The notes: a model not told the origin generated them from the sequence alone. Counted from the stretch's first letter, positions 35,603 through 44,512 are shown. The stretch is 64,000 nucleotides of DNA from JANYGM01 sp043764015 (GCA_043764015.1 JAYUKY010000015.1:7372-71371), one strand, 5' to 3'. Program-made: numbers and translations.

Positions 35603-36334
35603 CTAGCTAATTAAAGTTTTGAATTTTTCTTGTGTAATGGTTTTAAATGCTTTCACAGCATTAAAATGCGAGTTTTCTATGGTTTTTTGCCAATTACTTG
35701 AACTTATATCACGTCCCATAGATGTTAAGCAACCACATTGCAAAGTAACATTTTTCTTTGATCCAATGGTCTGACAAACGGTATTTAAATAAATTTTCGT
35801 ATGTGTATCAACTAAAAAATCACTTTGAAAAGCGTGGTTCAACTCTGTTCCTTCCTTAAAATCACTCATATCTGGCACGTGTTTTAAGTAACTGGCTAAA
35901 TGTTCATTTACTTTAATTTCAAATCTATTGATATATAAAACATTAGTATGTATAAGGATTTTTCCCAAACCTAAATCAAAAAAACATTGTACATATTTTC
36001 TTATTTTAGGTTCAAAAACCTCCCAACCTTCATAATGACCAGTAGAATGAATAGAAAGTAGTGCTTTGCTCATTATTATGGCATATTTCTTATCTTTATC
36101 TGTGTAAATCATTCGTAAATCACCTATTACTTGTTCTTGCAAACTTTGCCCAGTTTCAGGATTAAAAGTAATATTGATTTGTGTAGGATTTTGTTCTTGT
36201 GAGTTCACAAAACCCTCACTTTCAATAAGCTTGAAAAAATCTGCAAACTTCCCAACATTCCAATTTGGCTCTTTATCTCCATCAAAATTAAAGGCACAAA
36301 CTGCTTCTATTATTTTATGATTGTTGAATTCCAT
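35603..36334 (-). CDS. TIGR04255-like protein, first gene of a three-gene cassette
   Basis: 243 residues from the ATG at 36334. It resembles the sporadically distributed TIGR04255 family: an N-terminal IIEAVCAFNFD strand, a central RKYVQCFFDLGLGKI...LYINRFEI block and the C-terminal HFNAVKAFKTITQEKF ending shared by the family. Function is unknown. A longer start at 36385 is rejected, since a TATGTTTG -7 box (36375-36382) with a TTTG at the right distance sits inside it. First gene of an operon with two small partners and no recognised catalytic residues. Confidence 0.7.
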   Translation of the reverse strand: MEFNNHKIIEAVCAFNFDGDKEPNWNVGKFADFFKLIESEGFVNSQEQNPTQINITFNPETGQSLQEQVIGDLRMIYTDKDKKYAIIMSKALLSIHSTGHYEGWEVFEPKIRKYVQCFFDLGLGKILIHTNVLYINRFEIKVNEHLASYLKHVPDMSDFKEGTELNHAFQSDFLVDTHTKIYLNTVCQTIGSKKNVTLQCGCLTSMGRDISSSNWQKTIENSHFNAVKAFKTITQEKFKTLIS

Positions 36335-36374
36335 TTGTTTTTTGATAATTAAATAAAAACTCTCTATTTCTCTG

Positions 36375-36382
36375 CAAACATA
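36375..36382 (-). promoter_or_regulatory. -7 box of the TIGR04255 cassette
   Basis: TATGTTTG on the minus strand with TTTG (36403-36406) 20 bp upstream, a near-consensus promoter. Confidence 0.6.
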
Positions 36383-36492
36383 CATCTTCTAACTTAAAAA
36401 AACAAATACAAAAAATGCTTATATTGATGTGAAAATTACAAAAACTAATTTCTATACCAATATAAGCAAAAATCATTCCTCAAAATAGATAC

Positions 36493-38301
36493 TTAAAATA
36501 TCAATTCTTTTTCTGTCATAAGTGTAAGTACATCAGTATCAAGCAAACGTGTGGCATAAGATTTTGTTTTTGGTAATTCATACGCAAAATAAAACTTCAT
36601 TGTATGGATTTTACTTTCATAAAAACTTAGTTCATCTCCTTGTGGATTATTACTTAAAATGGCTTTTTGAGCCACAATAGCCTGTTTTAGCCACTGCCAC
36701 GACACTACAATTAGGCTGGCAAGTTCCATAAACAAATTAGCATCAGCCAAAAACAAATTGTATTCTCCTTTCATTGCAAACGGCACCAAATGCTGAATAA
36801 CTTGTTGCAAACGCCCTAATTCTTTTTGCAAAGTTTCACTATATTTCTTCAAATCATCAAAAGCAGCTGCTTCTTGTATGGTTTGCATTATTTCTTGCGC
36901 CAAAAGCATTACTGCTTTTCCATTTTGCATAGTGATTTTTCTTCCTAACAAATCTTGCGACTGTATGCCTGTTGTACCCTCGTAGATGGTCGTAATGCGT
37001 ATATCACGAGCCATTTGCTCCAAAGGAAAATCTTTACAATAGCCGTAACCGCCCAAAACTTGCATACCTTCACTTACAGAACGTATTCCATGTTCTGCGG
37101 GGAAAGTCTTGACAATAGGTGTAAGCAAATCCAACAACAAAAAATATTTTTCTTTATCCTCTTGACTTTCAGATGCTTCTGATAAATCTGCATAACGTGC
37201 AGCCTCCATAGTAAGTCCCAAACCACCTTCAGAAATAGCTTTTTGTATGAGTAACATACGCCTAACGTCTGGGTGGTTGATAATTTTAGTTTGAGGGACA
37301 TTTTTAGCATCTTTTTCCATCAAAGAACGCCCTTGTGGTCTTTCGTGGGCATATTCTAAGGAGGCATAATAAGCTGCTGATGCAATAGCCGCACCCATAA
37401 GCCCAACCCCAATACGTGCTTCATTCATCATTTGAAACATATATTTTAGTCCTTGATTAGCCTCACCAACGAGCCAGCCCTCACAATTATCTTTATCACC
37501 AGCAATAAAATGCACTGCAGGTGTGCTTTTTTGCCCCATTTTGTGGTAAATTCCTGCTGTAATCACATCATTATCAACAAATTTGCCGTTTTCTTCTCTA
37601 AATTTAGGTACAATAAACAAAGAAATACCTTTTGTGCCTTTTGGTGCGCCTTCTATGCGTGCAAGCGTAAGGTGAATGATATTTTCTGCACAGTCGTGGT
37701 CACCTGCAGAAATAAATATTTTTTGCCCTTTGATTTTGTAAGAGCCTGTTTCTGTAGGTTTTGCACTACTCGTGATGTCGGAAAGGGAGCTACCTGCTTG
37801 TGGTTCTGTAAGTCCCATAGTGCCTTGCCACGTTCCTGCAAGCATTTTTGGAAGATATTTATCTTTGAGTTCTTGCGCGGCAAAACTTGCAATAAGTCGC
37901 CCTGCACCCGCAGAAAGCCCTGTGTACATAGTTGCGCCATTGTTTGCAGCACTCAAAATGTACGAAACAGCCACCTGCACAAGATTTGGGAGTTGTTGTC
38001 CACCATCAGCGTAGCTATATGTTGCGCCTATCATACCAGCATCACCCATTGCTTTGAGATATGCTTTTACGGCAGGGTGAACTGTGATTTTATTATCTTT
38101 TAGTTGTGGCTCATTGGTGTCCATTTCTATATAGGCAGAGTGCAAAATGTTATCTGCAATTTGTCTAGCTGCGTCAATGACCATATCAAAAGAGGCGTTG
38201 TCATGGTCTTTGTAGTGGTGCAAATTGGTTAATTCTTTTGCATTAAAAACTTCGTGCAACAAAAATTTTAAGTTGCGAGGGCTATAATATTGCTTTGCCA
38301 T
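36493..38301 (-). CDS. Acyl-CoA dehydrogenase, long form
   Basis: 602 residues from ATG 38301. FAD-dependent oxidation of acyl-CoA to enoyl-CoA in fatty acid degradation. Motifs are GTMGLTEPQAGSSLSDI, KGQKIFISAGDHD, MQVLGGYGYCKDFPLEQMARDIRI and TTIYEGTTGIQSQDLLGRK; the last contains the usual catalytic Glu (YEG). The extra C-terminal helical region (about 470-600) is typical of the 600-residue Bacteroidota/FadE5-like class. An upstream TTG/ATG start (38370/38367) is not needed. No other beta-oxidation gene is adjacent. Confidence 0.92.
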   Translation of the reverse strand: MAKQYYSPRNLKFLLHEVFNAKELTNLHHYKDHDNASFDMVIDAARQIADNILHSAYIEMDTNEPQLKDNKITVHPAVKAYLKAMGDAGMIGATYSYADGGQQLPNLVQVAVSYILSAANNGATMYTGLSAGAGRLIASFAAQELKDKYLPKMLAGTWQGTMGLTEPQAGSSLSDITSSAKPTETGSYKIKGQKIFISAGDHDCAENIIHLTLARIEGAPKGTKGISLFIVPKFREENGKFVDNDVITAGIYHKMGQKSTPAVHFIAGDKDNCEGWLVGEANQGLKYMFQMMNEARIGVGLMGAAIASAAYYASLEYAHERPQGRSLMEKDAKNVPQTKIINHPDVRRMLLIQKAISEGGLGLTMEAARYADLSEASESQEDKEKYFLLLDLLTPIVKTFPAEHGIRSVSEGMQVLGGYGYCKDFPLEQMARDIRITTIYEGTTGIQSQDLLGRKITMQNGKAVMLLAQEIMQTIQEAAAFDDLKKYSETLQKELGRLQQVIQHLVPFAMKGEYNLFLADANLFMELASLIVVSWQWLKQAIVAQKAILSNNPQGDELSFYESKIHTMKFYFAYELPKTKSYATRLLDTDVLTLMTEKELIF

Positions 38302-38498
38302 TATTTTTTGATGTTGTTTTAGTATTGAAAGGATATTTTTTGATAATGTAAATCTACACAAAAACATCAATAAAATGTATTTTGTTCAGACTACGCTATA
38401 ATTTGTGAATTTAGTAAAATATCAAGCAAATACAAAAAACGCAAGCTAAATAATTGGTATTTATGCGTTATTGCCTTAATTATTCTGAAAATAATAAC

Positions 38499-38533
38499 AA
38501 AAGCCACTTAATTTATTAAATTAAGTGGCTTTT
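38499..38533 (-). terminator. Terminator of the HEPN-like operon
   Basis: Perfect stem AAAAGCCACTTAATTT with a 3-base loop, just past the 30-residue ORF. Confidence 0.8.
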
Positions 38534-38538
38534 GTTCT

Positions 38539-38631
38539 TTACAAATCCAATACAAGCATATTTTCGTGTTTATCTTCTGGTATAAATGCCTTTCCTGTGA
38601 TGATATGTGTAGGTTTTTCTATTTTGTACAT
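38539..38631 (-). CDS. 30-residue ORF at the end of the HEPN-like operon
   Basis: ATG 38631 overlaps the end of the preceding gene (stop at 38619), and the frame closes 5 bp before the terminator. The sequence (MYKIEKPTHIITG, then FIPEDKHENMLVLDL) reads like a folded small protein or the truncated head of a longer one. The overlap and terminator position support translation. Confidence 0.4.
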   Translation of the reverse strand: MYKIEKPTHIITGKAFIPEDKHENMLVLDL

Positions 38632-38861
38632 TCTTTCATCAGTTGAAAAAATAAACCTTCACAAGGAAGTTCCTGGCTTAAACGAAATACAAAATCTGCT
38701 TTAAATTGTCGGTAAGCCTGATTTTGATTAAATATTTTTGGCAAAACTTCAATACAATGTGTATTATCACTTGTATCAAGTTCATAGGTAAATTGTAGTT
38801 GTGGATTTTCCACAACCAGCCTTTCTAACTCTTGGAAAATGATTTCTTGGATTTTCATCAT
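38619..38861 (-). CDS. Small partner protein of the HEPN-like gene
   Basis: 80 residues from ATG 38861 (a second ATG follows at once). MKIQEIIFQELERLVVENP begins with a helix; a beta section and FVFRLSQELPCEGLFFQ end it. It starts 10 bp after the HEPN-like stop. Not recognised. A longer in-frame start overlapping the upstream gene is unlikely. Its size and place suit an antitoxin or adaptor, which is inference only. Confidence 0.6.
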   Translation of the reverse strand: MMKIQEIIFQELERLVVENPQLQFTYELDTSDNTHCIEVLPKIFNQNQAYRQFKADFVFRLSQELPCEGLFFQLMKECTK

Positions 38862-38871
38862 AGATTTATGG

Positions 38872-39513
38872 TTATTCCAGTGAAAATTTAGATATAATAG
38901 TTTCTGTAACTGCTGATAAATTAGGCATTTTATCAGAAGGGAAAATAGTTTTGCTTTTGTTCCCTTTGCAATCAAGTTCTTTTTTTAATTTTCCTTTTAC
39001 ATCTAATTCTTCTCTTGGCATTTCAATAAATTTTTTTACTGCCTCCTTTACTACTCTCAATAAAGGTATTAAATTGACACGAGTTAATTCATTAGCGTTA
39101 TTTGTTTCAAAAATAAGACTATTTTCATTTCCTAAATCTATTATTGTATTTGGGGTTAATGTATTATTATGAGTTAAAGGACTACGATATTGTTTATAAA
39201 ATGCTTCAATTATTTTATTAGATAATCCTAGATTAAACAGTTTTTCGTGATTTAAGATAAAAAAGTGCCCTCCATTATTTTTAATAATTTTAGGTTTTCC
39301 TTCTATAATAATACTAGAATCTTTGAAATTAGACCCAATAGCATCAATGATTGAACTTAGTAAAATAAACGCTGGAATACCAAGGCAACCGTCTTTAAAC
39401 ATAAAATCAGATTCATTATCTGTAGATTTATCAAACCCAATACAAAGTTCAACAGCCTTAATGTTTTCTTGTAATGCTCCAATTGTAAATTTTTCAAAAT
39501 TTTTAGCTAGCAT
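38872..39513 (-). CDS. HEPN-like protein with an RxxxxH motif
   Basis: 213 residues, largely helical. The segment YKQYRSPLTHNN carries R110-x4-H115, the catalytic signature of HEPN ribonucleases (compare RNPLAHG in many families). The rest, including GIPAFILLSSIIDAIGSNF and LLRVVKEAVKKFIE, fits HEPN-type helices; the C-terminal 40 residues are basic and polar. HEPN proteins act in toxin-antitoxin and antiviral systems by cleaving RNA, but some only bind partners. The start codon lies at the edge of a perfect palindrome holding the promoter. Confidence 0.65.
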   Translation of the reverse strand: MLAKNFEKFTIGALQENIKAVELCIGFDKSTDNESDFMFKDGCLGIPAFILLSSIIDAIGSNFKDSSIIIEGKPKIIKNNGGHFFILNHEKLFNLGLSNKIIEAFYKQYRSPLTHNNTLTPNTIIDLGNENSLIFETNNANELTRVNLIPLLRVVKEAVKKFIEMPREELDVKGKLKKELDCKGNKSKTIFPSDKMPNLSAVTETIISKFSLE

Positions 39514-39574
39514 AAATATTAGATTTTTTGTTTATATTTTTGACACAAATATAAACAAAAAATCTAATATTTAT
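39512..39574. promoter_or_regulatory. Perfect 28-bp-arm palindrome with divergent -7 boxes
   Basis: Arms 39512-39539 and 39547-39574 are exact inverted copies with a 7-base centre. The left arm runs into the start codon at 39513. A minus-strand box TATATTTG (39546-39553) drives the HEPN-like operon; a plus-strand box TATTTTTG (39535-39542) faces gcvP. Its position suggests an operator that one dimeric or tetrameric regulator could cover. Confidence 0.75.
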
Positions 39575-39633
39575 AAAATTTTTGATGATAATCTTTCATT
39601 TTTTCATTTCTTGCATTTTTAAACAAAATTGCT

Positions 39634-39641
39634 TAAATTTG
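39634..39641 (+). promoter_or_regulatory. Likely gcvP -7 box
   Basis: TAAATTTG with TTG (39611-39613) 20 bp upstream, 44 bp before the gcvP ATG. Confidence 0.55.
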
Positions 39642-39685
39642 TGTATTAAACTCAAATAATTTAGGCAATAAATATCTTCTTATAA

Positions 39686-42607
39686 ATGAAACTTAATCTC
39701 CGTAATTTTGAAAAGTTTGAGCAACGCCACAACGGCTCTAATGCCACTCAAACGCAAGCAATGCTTGATTTTATTAAGGCAACTTCCCTTTCTCAACTTA
39801 TAGACCAAACTATCCCTAAGTCTATTCAGCTCAAAAAACCGCTAAATCTGCCACAAGCGCAAACTGAACAAGAATTTTTAGCTTCTTTTAAGAAAATTGC
39901 GCAGAAAAATAAAGTTTTCAAATCTTATATAGGAATGGGCTACTACAACAACTTTACGCCCAACGTAATCCTAAGAAATATACTAGAAAATCCTGCTTGG
40001 TACACTGCATATACGCCTTATCAGGCAGAAATAGCGCAAGGACGACTAGAAGCACTTATCAACTACCAAACAATGGTAATTGACCTTACTGGAATGGAAA
40101 TTGCTAATGCCTCTCTTTTGGACGAAGGAACAGCAGCAGCAGAAGCTATGACAATGCTACACGCTCAACGCAAAAGTGAACGCAAAAATGCTAATACTTT
40201 CTTTGTGTCAGAGCTTTGTTTTCCTCAAACCATTGATTTGCTAAAAACTCGTGGTACGCCTATTGGTATCAATATTTTGGTAGGTGACCATACAAAAATA
40301 GATTTGACAGATACCAATATTTATGGTATTATGCTACAGTATCCTGCAGGAAATGGGGAAATTTTTGATTATTCTGCACAAATTGCAACTGCAAAAGAAT
40401 TAGGTGTTTACGTTTCTGTAGCGTCTGATTTACTGGCACTTACGTTGCTCACACCTCCTGGTGAGATGGGCGCAGATGTCGTTGTGGGTAGCTCACAACG
40501 TATGGGTGTGCCAATGGGCTACGGAGGTCCTCACGCAGCATTTTTTGCTACAAAAGAAGAATTTAAAAGACATATTCCAGGTCGTATCATAGGCGTTTCT
40601 CTTGATGCAAAAGGAAATAAAGCCTACAGAATGGCTTTGCAAACTCGTGAGCAACATATCCGTAGAGAAAAAGCTACTTCAAACATTTGTACGGCACAAG
40701 TTTTACTTTCTGTAATGGCTGGAATGTATGGCGTTTATCACGGTGCAAAAGGGCTTAGAGCTATTGGAGAACGTGTTTTTGGACTTACAAGCCTGCTAAA
40801 ACAATCTCTACAAAAAATGAATTTCGCTATTGAAACACAAAACCACTTTGATACACTCAAAATTGCGGTTTCTGATAAATCAAAGGTGAAAGAAATTGCA
40901 GAAAAACACGAAATGAATTTCCGTATGTTTGAGGATAGCAATAATGGTAATTTTATTGGAATTTCTCTTGATGAAACAACGACAATAGAAGATGTTGAGA
41001 AAATCTTAAAAGTGCTTTCAACAGCTGAAAACAAAGAAATTTATTTTAAAATAAATGATTTGGCAAGCGAGATTTCTCTTAATCTCCCTGAAAATTTGCT
41101 AAGAAAATCAGCGTATATGACGCACCCTGTTTTTAGCAAATACCATATAGAACACGAGATGTTACGTTATATGAAGTATTTGGAAAACAAAGATTTGTCA
41201 TTAGTTCATTCTATGATTTCTTTGGGAAGTTGTACAATGAAACTCAATGCAACTGCAGAAATGATACCTGTTACTTGGAAAGAAATGGGTGCAATTCACC
41301 CATTTGTGCCACTTAATCAGGCGCAAGGTTATATGGAAATGTGCCAAAACCTAACAGAATGGCTGAAAGAAATTACTGGTTTTGATGCTGTTTCTTTGCA
41401 ACCAAATTCTGGTGCGCAAGGTGAATATGCAGGACTTATGGCTATTCGTGGCTATCACCTCAAAAATGGTGATACACACAGAAATATCGCTCTTATTCCT
41501 GCGTCTGCTCACGGCACTAATCCTGCCTCTGCCGTTATGGCTGGAATGACTGTTGTCGTTACGAAAACAGACGAAAAGGGTAACATTGATTTGGTTGATT
41601 TGAGAGAAAAAGTAGCACAACACAAAGAAAATCTTTCTTGTTTGATGGTTACTTATCCTTCTACTCATGGTGTTTTTGAGGAAGCTATACAAGAAATTTG
41701 CGCACTTATTCACGAAAATGGTGGGCAAGTTTATATGGACGGTGCTAATATGAACGCACAAGTTGGGCTTACTTCTCCTGCTAATATTGGAGCTGATGTT
41801 TGCCATTTGAATTTGCATAAAACATTCTGTATTCCTCACGGTGGTGGTGGTCCTGGAATGGGTCCTATTTGCGTGAAAGCACATTTAGAACCATTTTTAG
41901 CAAGCCACGTAGTCGTGGACATCAACAAAAATAATATGGGAGCAGTTTCTGCTGCGCCTTATGGAAGTGCAAGTATTTTGGCTATTTCTTATGCGTATAT
42001 TGCTATGATGGGTGGAGATGGTTTGACTCGTGCTACTGAAATGGCTATTTTGAATGCCAACTATATCAAAGAACGCCTAAATGGTCATTTTGATGTGCTT
42101 TATACTGGCTCACAAGGACGTGCAGCACACGAGATGATTTTGGATTGTAGAGATTTCAAAAAGTTTGGTGTTGAGGCAGAAGATTTGGCAAAAAGACTGA
42201 TGGATTATGGTTTTCACGCTCCTACATTATCGTTTCCTGTCGCAGGAACGCTGATGATTGAGCCAACAGAAAGTGAAAGCAAGGACGAGTTAGATCGTTT
42301 TTGTGATGCTATGATTGCGGTGCGTGAGGAAATCAGAGAAATAGAAAACGGCAAATATCCACAAGATAATAATGTCTTGAAAAATGCACCTCATACGGCT
42401 GTGGTGGCACTTTCTAGCACGTGGGAATATCCGTATTCTCGTGAGAAGGCGGTTTATCCGTTGCCTTATGTGAAAAATGCTAAATTTTGGCCAGCGGTTA
42501 GTCGCATTGATAGTGCGTATGGAGATAGAAATTTGATGTGTAGCTGCATTCCATTGGAAGAATATACGCAAAAAGAAGAAACAACTTCTACAGCAGGTGC
42601 TAATTAG
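39686..42607 (+). CDS. gcvP: Glycine dehydrogenase (decarboxylating), P-protein
   Basis: 973 residues, the single-chain form. PLP enzyme of the glycine cleavage system: it decarboxylates glycine and passes the aminomethyl group to the H-protein lipoyl arm, feeding one-carbon units to folate. The PLP lysine is K712 in HLNLHKTFCIPHGGGGPG. Both halves are intact, from FKSYIGMGYYN in the N-terminal half to SLGSCTMKLNATAEM at the start of the C-terminal half. gcvT and gcvH are not nearby. A strong terminator follows. Confidence 0.97.
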   Translation: MKLNLRNFEKFEQRHNGSNATQTQAMLDFIKATSLSQLIDQTIPKSIQLKKPLNLPQAQTEQEFLASFKKIAQKNKVFKSYIGMGYYNNFTPNVILRNILENPAWYTAYTPYQAEIAQGRLEALINYQTMVIDLTGMEIANASLLDEGTAAAEAMTMLHAQRKSERKNANTFFVSELCFPQTIDLLKTRGTPIGINILVGDHTKIDLTDTNIYGIMLQYPAGNGEIFDYSAQIATAKELGVYVSVASDLLALTLLTPPGEMGADVVVGSSQRMGVPMGYGGPHAAFFATKEEFKRHIPGRIIGVSLDAKGNKAYRMALQTREQHIRREKATSNICTAQVLLSVMAGMYGVYHGAKGLRAIGERVFGLTSLLKQSLQKMNFAIETQNHFDTLKIAVSDKSKVKEIAEKHEMNFRMFEDSNNGNFIGISLDETTTIEDVEKILKVLSTAENKEIYFKINDLASEISLNLPENLLRKSAYMTHPVFSKYHIEHEMLRYMKYLENKDLSLVHSMISLGSCTMKLNATAEMIPVTWKEMGAIHPFVPLNQAQGYMEMCQNLTEWLKEITGFDAVSLQPNSGAQGEYAGLMAIRGYHLKNGDTHRNIALIPASAHGTNPASAVMAGMTVVVTKTDEKGNIDLVDLREKVAQHKENLSCLMVTYPSTHGVFEEAIQEICALIHENGGQVYMDGANMNAQVGLTSPANIGADVCHLNLHKTFCIPHGGGGPGMGPICVKAHLEPFLASHVVVDINKNNMGAVSAAPYGSASILAISYAYIAMMGGDGLTRATEMAILNANYIKERLNGHFDVLYTGSQGRAAHEMILDCRDFKKFGVEAEDLAKRLMDYGFHAPTLSFPVAGTLMIEPTESESKDELDRFCDAMIAVREEIREIENGKYPQDNNVLKNAPHTAVVALSSTWEYPYSREKAVYPLPYVKNAKFWPAVSRIDSAYGDRNLMCSCIPLEEYTQKEETTSTAGAN

Positions 42608-42624
42608 TATTCTTTAAATTCCTA

Positions 42625-42664
42625 CAAAAAACCTATCAATATCTTTAATATTGATAGGTTTTTT
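42625..42664 (+). terminator. gcvP terminator
   Basis: Stem AAAAAACCTATCAATAT and its exact complement, loop CTTTA, T-tail; 18 bp after the stop. Confidence 0.9.
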
Positions 42665-42665
42665 G

Positions 42666-42673
42666 TATATTTG
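42666..42673 (+). promoter_or_regulatory. -7 box of the GIY-YIG/LRR gene
   Basis: TATATTTG directly after the gcvP terminator; it overlaps a rejected TTG start at 42671. Confidence 0.6.
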
Positions 42674-42709
42674 AAAATATCTTTATCATTCAATAAAACT
42701 TATAAAACA

Positions 42710-43681
42710 ATGCAAGGCTTTGTATATGTAATGCTAGACCCATTTTTCCCACAACGTTTGAAAATTGGAAAAACAACAAAAACATCAGAAATAAGGGCAA
42801 GAGAAATTTATAGAAAAGGACAGCCTGCGGAATTTGTTGTTGCTTATGAAAATGAAACAACAAATTGTAGTTTATTGGAAAAAGAAATCCACAAAACGCT
42901 TGATGATTTTAGACCTAATTCCAATAGAGAATATTTTATTTTGCCACTCAAAAAAGCTATCTTAGCTATAGAGAAAGTAGTAAAACGCTTAGAACAAGAA
43001 AAGAAATTAGTTCAAATATTAAGCAATAAAGAAGTAAGTACAGAAAATTGGTGGACAGAATTAAGTTTTGTTTGGCAACAAATTTTTAGGAATCATTTGA
43101 ATTTAATTTATAATCCATATGAAACAGAAATATTACAAGGTGTTCATAATGTTATCAGTCATTGCCAAGAACATAGATTGAGGAGTAAAGTTTCAGATTT
43201 AATTAAAGATGGAAAGTTTACCAAAAAATTGGTGCAATGGTATAAAAAATTAGAAGACAATAAAGGTGATTTTATGCTTTTTAATACATATTTACCTTAT
43301 GAACTTTCTATAAATGACATAGAGCTAATTTTTAAACTAAAAGAAATAAATTGCAGCAATAATCTAGCTGTTATTGACTTAAAACCTCTTGGAAAACTAA
43401 CATTACTTGAAAAACTTAACTGTATGAATACTTATACTTTTGATTTTTCACCCATACAAAATCTAAAAAAATTACAAGATATTAATTTTAATTATACAAA
43501 AATAGATAGCTTGGAAATATTAGAAAATTTGCCAAAACTACAAAAGATAAGTTGTATTGATACAGATTTACAGCCAAGTCAAATAGCTGATTTTCAAGTA
43601 AAAAATAAAGATTGTGAAGTAATTGTAAACAGTTTTTTGACTTCTACAACAGAAGTAAAGAAAAATAAAAATAAGAAATAA
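42710..43681 (+). CDS. GIY-YIG (T5orf172-type) protein with leucine-rich repeats
   Basis: 323 residues from ATG 42710. Residues 1-95 match the T5orf172/MUG113 branch of the GIY-YIG nuclease fold: GFVYVMLDPFF, LKIGKTTKTSEIRAREIY, ENETTNCSLLEKEIHKTL and NREYFILP. A middle helical part follows. Residues about 230-300 hold three or four leucine-rich repeats (LKPLGKLTLLEKLNC, IQNLKKLQDINF, LENLPKLQKISC). A nuclease-like head joined to a protein-binding LRR is unusual; the target is unknown. The final tail is Lys-rich (KKNKNKK). Cytoplasmic. Confidence 0.8.
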   Translation: MQGFVYVMLDPFFPQRLKIGKTTKTSEIRAREIYRKGQPAEFVVAYENETTNCSLLEKEIHKTLDDFRPNSNREYFILPLKKAILAIEKVVKRLEQEKKLVQILSNKEVSTENWWTELSFVWQQIFRNHLNLIYNPYETEILQGVHNVISHCQEHRLRSKVSDLIKDGKFTKKLVQWYKKLEDNKGDFMLFNTYLPYELSINDIELIFKLKEINCSNNLAVIDLKPLGKLTLLEKLNCMNTYTFDFSPIQNLKKLQDINFNYTKIDSLEILENLPKLQKISCIDTDLQPSQIADFQVKNKDCEVIVNSFLTSTTEVKKNKNKK

Positions 43682-43694
43682 TTTTCACTTATCT

Positions 43695-43817
43695 TTATTG
43701 TGGATTATTACGTTGATTTCTTTGCTGATTATTATTCTTATTTGGCTGATTTTGAGGTGTGTTTTTATCTTGGTTAATAATTTTTGTATCTTCAATAATA
43801 TCTTGTCCCAAAAGCAT
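43695..43817 (-). CDS. 40-residue Asn/Gln-rich small protein
   Basis: From ATG 43817 (8 bp after the Nudix stop) to TAA 43695. After MLLGQDIIEDTKIINQDKN it turns into a low-complexity N/Q/P/R tail. Spacing suggests co-translation with the Nudix gene. Coding is likely from the tight placement, not from homology. Confidence 0.4.
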   Translation of the reverse strand: MLLGQDIIEDTKIINQDKNTPQNQPNKNNNQQRNQRNNPQ

Positions 43818-43825
43818 TACTTACT

Positions 43826-44473
43826 TTACTTTTGCATATTTTGCATATAAAGCATTTGTGCCAAAAGTCCGTTTGTGTTATTAAAAAGTGGTATAGCCTC
43901 TTCCAAAGGGCAAATATAAGTTTGGATAAACTCGTTTTCACCAAGTGCACCCGTATTTTTGTTGTGAAAAGCATCTATTTCACTTTGAGGGAGTACCACA
44001 TCACAACCAAAAAAATAACCTCCTTCATCAAGCAAACCAGGAGAAGAATAAAGCAATTTGTCAGACAACATAAACAACTGACTATCAGCTATTTCTAAAC
44101 CTGTTTCTTCTTGTACTTCTTTGAGAGCCACTTTTCGTGGATTAGTTTCACTATCACACATACCAGCAGGGTGTTCAAACGACACAGCACCATTAGCAAT
44201 ACGCCTCTGTTTGACGAGCAAAAGGTACTTTTTGCCTGTTTCTTTGGAGATAAGACAAGTTACGACAGTAACAAAATGCCCTCTAAGCATTGCTATTGGC
44301 AAAACTTTTTGTCCATCTGCGTCTTGTGCATCTATGTGTATGAGCGCAAAAAGCAGTTCTCCTTTTCCCTTATGAACAAGATGTAACGGCTTGATATTGT
44401 TGATTTTAAGACCATTTTCTAGCAACAATTTGTGCCATTCTTGGTATTTATGTGCTTCTTCTAATGTTTGCAT
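43826..44473 (-). CDS. Nudix hydrolase
   Basis: 215 residues. A Nudix box lies in PAGMCDSETNPRKVALKEVQEETGLE, with Lys in place of the usual Arg before the conserved Glu (KEVQEETG). It hydrolyses a nucleoside diphosphate linked to another group; the ADP-sugar pyrophosphatase type fits best from the HPAGMCD entry and length. Cytoplasmic. A 40-residue ORF follows closely. Confidence 0.85.
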   Translation of the reverse strand: MQTLEEAHKYQEWHKLLLENGLKINNIKPLHLVHKGKGELLFALIHIDAQDADGQKVLPIAMLRGHFVTVVTCLISKETGKKYLLLVKQRRIANGAVSFEHPAGMCDSETNPRKVALKEVQEETGLEIADSQLFMLSDKLLYSSPGLLDEGGYFFGCDVVLPQSEIDAFHNKNTGALGENEFIQTYICPLEEAIPLFNNTNGLLAQMLYMQNMQK

Positions 44474-44512
44474 AATTGAATAGTTATAATTGTAAATTTC
44501 AAACTTCGTACC

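Noticed and set aside
37453..38103. 216-codon plus-strand frame
   Set aside because: It is antisense within the acyl-CoA dehydrogenase and Cys/His-rich only because of the codon bias of the real gene.
39512..39574. Palindrome as a Rho-independent terminator
   Set aside because: It lies between divergently transcribed genes, at both 5' ends, and overlaps promoters.
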